Shown piece after piece: positions 61,698 to 64,000 of a DNA stretch of 64,000 nt. Location: NCBI GenBank assembly GCA_037951105.1, contig JBAMJV010008285.1, forward strand, positions 62,001 through 126,000, given 5' to 3'. The position numbers and the translations under genes are program-made. Below the pieces are notes generated by a model. That model saw nothing but the letters and a program-made list of their open reading frames with translations. It had not been told where the DNA came from and did not search any database. Positions within the stretch are counted from its first letter, which is position 1, and the number at the start of each line of letters is the position of its first letter. Origin of the DNA: Echinarachnius parma. Lineage: Eukaryota > Echinodermata > Echinoidea > Clypeasteroida > Echinarachniidae.

Positions 61698-62455
61698 CGA
61701 ATATTCGATATCCGAACGTTTTTACACGACTCATATTCGAAATGCAAAATATCCGGTTTGACTCAGCTCTACACAGAACAAAAAAGTAAGTCCCCCTAAT
61801 CAAAATGGCGTCACTTTTTGACAAAAATGTTTTGAGCAAAATAACTCGGCAGGATTGTTTCTACACTTTGTGACCAACTTCTGTGTGAAAATGAAGTTGG
61901 TCCATTGAGTCACGCATGAGTGAGCACACAAAGTGCCGATCTTTCCTTTGATGTGTGCTCACTCATGCATGACTAGATGGACCAATTTCATTTTCACACA
62001 GAAGTTAGTCAATAAGTGTAGGAACAATCCTGCCGAGTCTTTTTGCTCAAAACATTTTTGTTAAAAAGTTATGTTATTCTAATCAGGAGGGGACTTACTT
62101 TTTTGTTGAGTTTATTCCAACAATACTGATCAATTAAACCCTTGGAACACAAAAATAAGTCCCCCCTTTAATAATCAAATAACATAACTTTTTAACGAAA
62201 AGGTTTTGAGCAAAATAACTCGGCAGGATTGTTCCTACATTTATTGACTAACTTCTGTGTGAAAAGTGACATTTTTGCCTTTAATGTGAGCTCACTCATG
62301 CATGGCATGGCAGATCAAGTTCATTTTCACGGAGACGTTAGCCAATAAGTTTAGAAACGTTCCTGCCAAGTTATGTTGCTAAAACCCCATTTGTTACAAA
62401 GTTACGCTATTTTGATTAGGATTTAGGGGGGGAGTTACTTTTTGTTGTTGTGTTT
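60365..62455. mobile_element. Cluster of four AAGTAAGTCCCC fold-back elements arranged as a 2.1-kb palindrome
   Basis: Four fold-backs at about 60371-60740, 60786-61115, 61783-62105 and 62150-62450, each bounded by AAAAAGTAAGTCCCC(CC)TAAT and containing CAAAATAACTCGGCAGGATT and CATGCATGAGTGAGCACACA. Units 3 and 4 mirror units 2 and 1. A hAT-like element sits in the middle. The cluster starts about 45 bases upstream of the TPR/J start codon. Confidence 0.8.
61159..61771 (+). mobile_element. hAT-like element with exact 8-bp target duplication, A/T homopolymer core
   Basis: Ends TAGAGCTGAGTCAAATCGAA and (inverted) TAGAGCTGAGTCAAACCGGA, flanked by CACAGAAC at 61151-61158 and 61772-61779. The interior contains ATTCGATATCCGA-type words and long A and T runs (61605-61697). 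Confidence 0.85.
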
Positions 62456-62789
62456 AGCTTAGAATGTGAATAGTTGCATCAAATTTACTCTGGAAGAAAG
62501 TAGCTATCTATGGAACCGGAATAAGACAAGTGTTTTAACCTTAGCATACGTTCTGCTCTCTCTGCCTCTGGCTGTCTTGGCCTGAACAGGCATCAATCAT
62601 AGCGTAGCCGTAGACTCTAGCGCTAGAATGTGGACACTAAAAACGACAGATATGTCGAACTAGGGCAGTCTAGGTTAAATGGCTGACATAAAACATGGAT
62701 GGGTTAAATTAACAAGGATGAATGACAGCTAGTCAACCCCCTACGATTCAACTTTCAAGTCCATGAGCATGATGATGAGCTGTCACTGA

Positions 62790-63166
62790 ACAGAGTTATT
62801 GAAAAAAGATATTGAGGCATTAGAAAAGGTGCAGACAAGATGCTTGGGATTGGGTAAGAAAGAGATCAACATTGAATCGCTTGGGGTGAGAAGACAGAGG
62901 ACTGATTTGATAGATACGTACAAGTTCTTAAATGGACATTACAAGTCTCAACCAGATAAGTTCTTCTCGAAACCACTTAAGAATCTAAGAGGGCATTCAA
63001 ATAAGTTATTTCTTAGTCGCACCAGAACGAAATTGGCAGGCCACTTTTACTCCAATAGAGTGGTTAAGCCCTGGAATTTGTTGCCTGAAAAGACGGTGTC
63101 TGCGCCAACTGTTGAATCTTTTAAGAGAAGTTTGAGAGCCCTTCCCATAGGAAAAGAGGGTTAATC
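62790..63166 (+). mobile_element. LINE reverse-transcriptase C-terminal remnant
   Basis: It reads DIEALEKVQTRCLGLGKK, LIDTYKFLNGHY, LFLSRTRTKLAGHFYSNRVV and KPWNLLPEKTVSAPTVESFK, the C-terminal region of CR1-like reverse transcriptases, with an internal deletion after GLGKKEI. The start near 62799 is TTG, with an in-frame stop just upstream, so this is a fragment, not a gene. Confidence 0.78.
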
Positions 63167-63169
63167 TAC

Positions 63170-64000
63170 CAAGTAAGTATACCAAGTAAGTAAGAGTCTG
63201 AGACAGCTAGCTGCATGCAGTGACCCAACGATGCATGCGAAGCACGCGCCCGATGCGTCCCGCTCATAAAAATTCAGCAGTGCCCGTAGCCGTAGCCTAG
63301 CCCTAGCCCCTAGGCTTGACCGACAGTGACAAGTCTACCCTATTTCTATAATACTTTTGTCTAAGATTATTTGAACTTGAGAATTACCTGGGGGGGCATT
63401 CTGAAAATCCTAGGGAGTTACGTGTCGTAACTTGAAAAGATAAGACGGCGCTATGACACGTAACTATTTGTATTCTGAAAGCAGACTTAAGACCGTCTTA
63501 AGTCCATATCCTGCATATTAATGAGCGTACAAGAAACGCGCATATCATAACGCGCAACCAATGACAAACTTTGTTTTATAACCAAATCCTGCATAAATGC
63601 ATATCAATGAATCACACATCGTGAGAGACCCATGCACGCACGTGCGTGATTGCATTTGCAAATCAATCTCATAAACGTTGTGCATTCTTTGTAGTTTTGT
63701 ACAAGGAAGTCGCAGTATTTTGATGAGTTAACAAAATAACGAAGACCTAAACTGATAGCTTTATGAACTATGTTTATAATGAAAATTAATTGTATTCGTC
63801 TTTATACATTTCATTTTATTTCATTTCAAATTTCATTTCATTTCAAACCAATTTTGTCGGGTCATGCAGTCGATCGACTCAGGATTCCTTCGTCCATGGC
63901 AGTATCAGTATTTGGTAGGCCTACAATTGGATTTATTATATATTTATTTGTTTATTTATGTATTTCCTCTCGTACTCATAGGGTTTGCCCCATTGGTATT
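63170..64000. other. Right edge, no gene
   Basis: Contains inverted words around 63395-63490 (GCATTCTGAAAATCC / TATTCTGAAAGC; TTACGTGTCGTAAC / GACACGTAAC) that look like a degraded MITE, and a TTTCATTTCA run at 63810-63845. Confidence 0.45.

Noticed and set aside
61604..61789. Poly-Lys/poly-Phe ORFs
   Set aside because: Produced by A and T homopolymers in the core of the hAT-like element.

Overview
This is animal nuclear DNA. It has three multi-exon genes with GT-AG introns of hundreds to thousands of bases, AT-rich spacer, long G/C homopolymers, microsatellites and a very dense load of small DNA transposons and decayed LINE fragments. The gene families and the repeat style fit a marine invertebrate deuterostome, most likely an echinoderm such as a sea urchin. 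That placement is inference; no single feature here proves the species.

Layout. (1) 1-24.7 kb, minus strand: a mitochondrial carrier of the SLC25A39/SLC25A40 type, read through nine coding exons; the last coding exon lies off the left edge. (2) 29.3-36.3 kb, plus strand: a complete five-exon short-chain dehydrogenase of the 11-beta-hydroxysteroid dehydrogenase 1-like type, 298 residues with all catalytic residues. (3) 47.4-60.3 kb, minus strand: a seven-exon gene for a protein of about 512 residues with TPR-like helical repeats, a C-terminal J-domain-like segment (HPD) and a Ser/Glu-rich acidic tail. Its first exon carries a one-base frame break. The three genes share no evident pathway.

The rest is mostly mobile DNA. 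Three elements share one Helitron/Helentron-like plan: a 5' hairpin, a microsatellite, core repeats rich in AGGTCA half-sites, a 3' hairpin, then CTAG, inserted between two T residues. A fourth block (1.7-2.7 kb) has a similar minisatellite plus ACGG plan. Other elements include hAT-like MITEs with exact 8-bp target duplications (one carrying a nested second element), TA-flanked MITEs, a TTAA-flanked element, long fold-backs including a roughly 1-kb near-perfect palindrome in intron 1 of the dehydrogenase gene, a tRNA-like SINE and three LINE reverse-transcriptase 3' ends. A 37.4-41.6 kb block carries nine copies of GTCACGCGAGTCAC and a small basic ORF, and may be an undescribed larger transposon.

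Two genes also contain decayed tandem copies of single exons in the adjoining introns. One copy, of TPR-gene exon 6, keeps its reading frame, both splice sites and matching phases, so it could be a mutually exclusive exon. I found no CRISPR array, rRNA, bacterial gene or intact tRNA gene.
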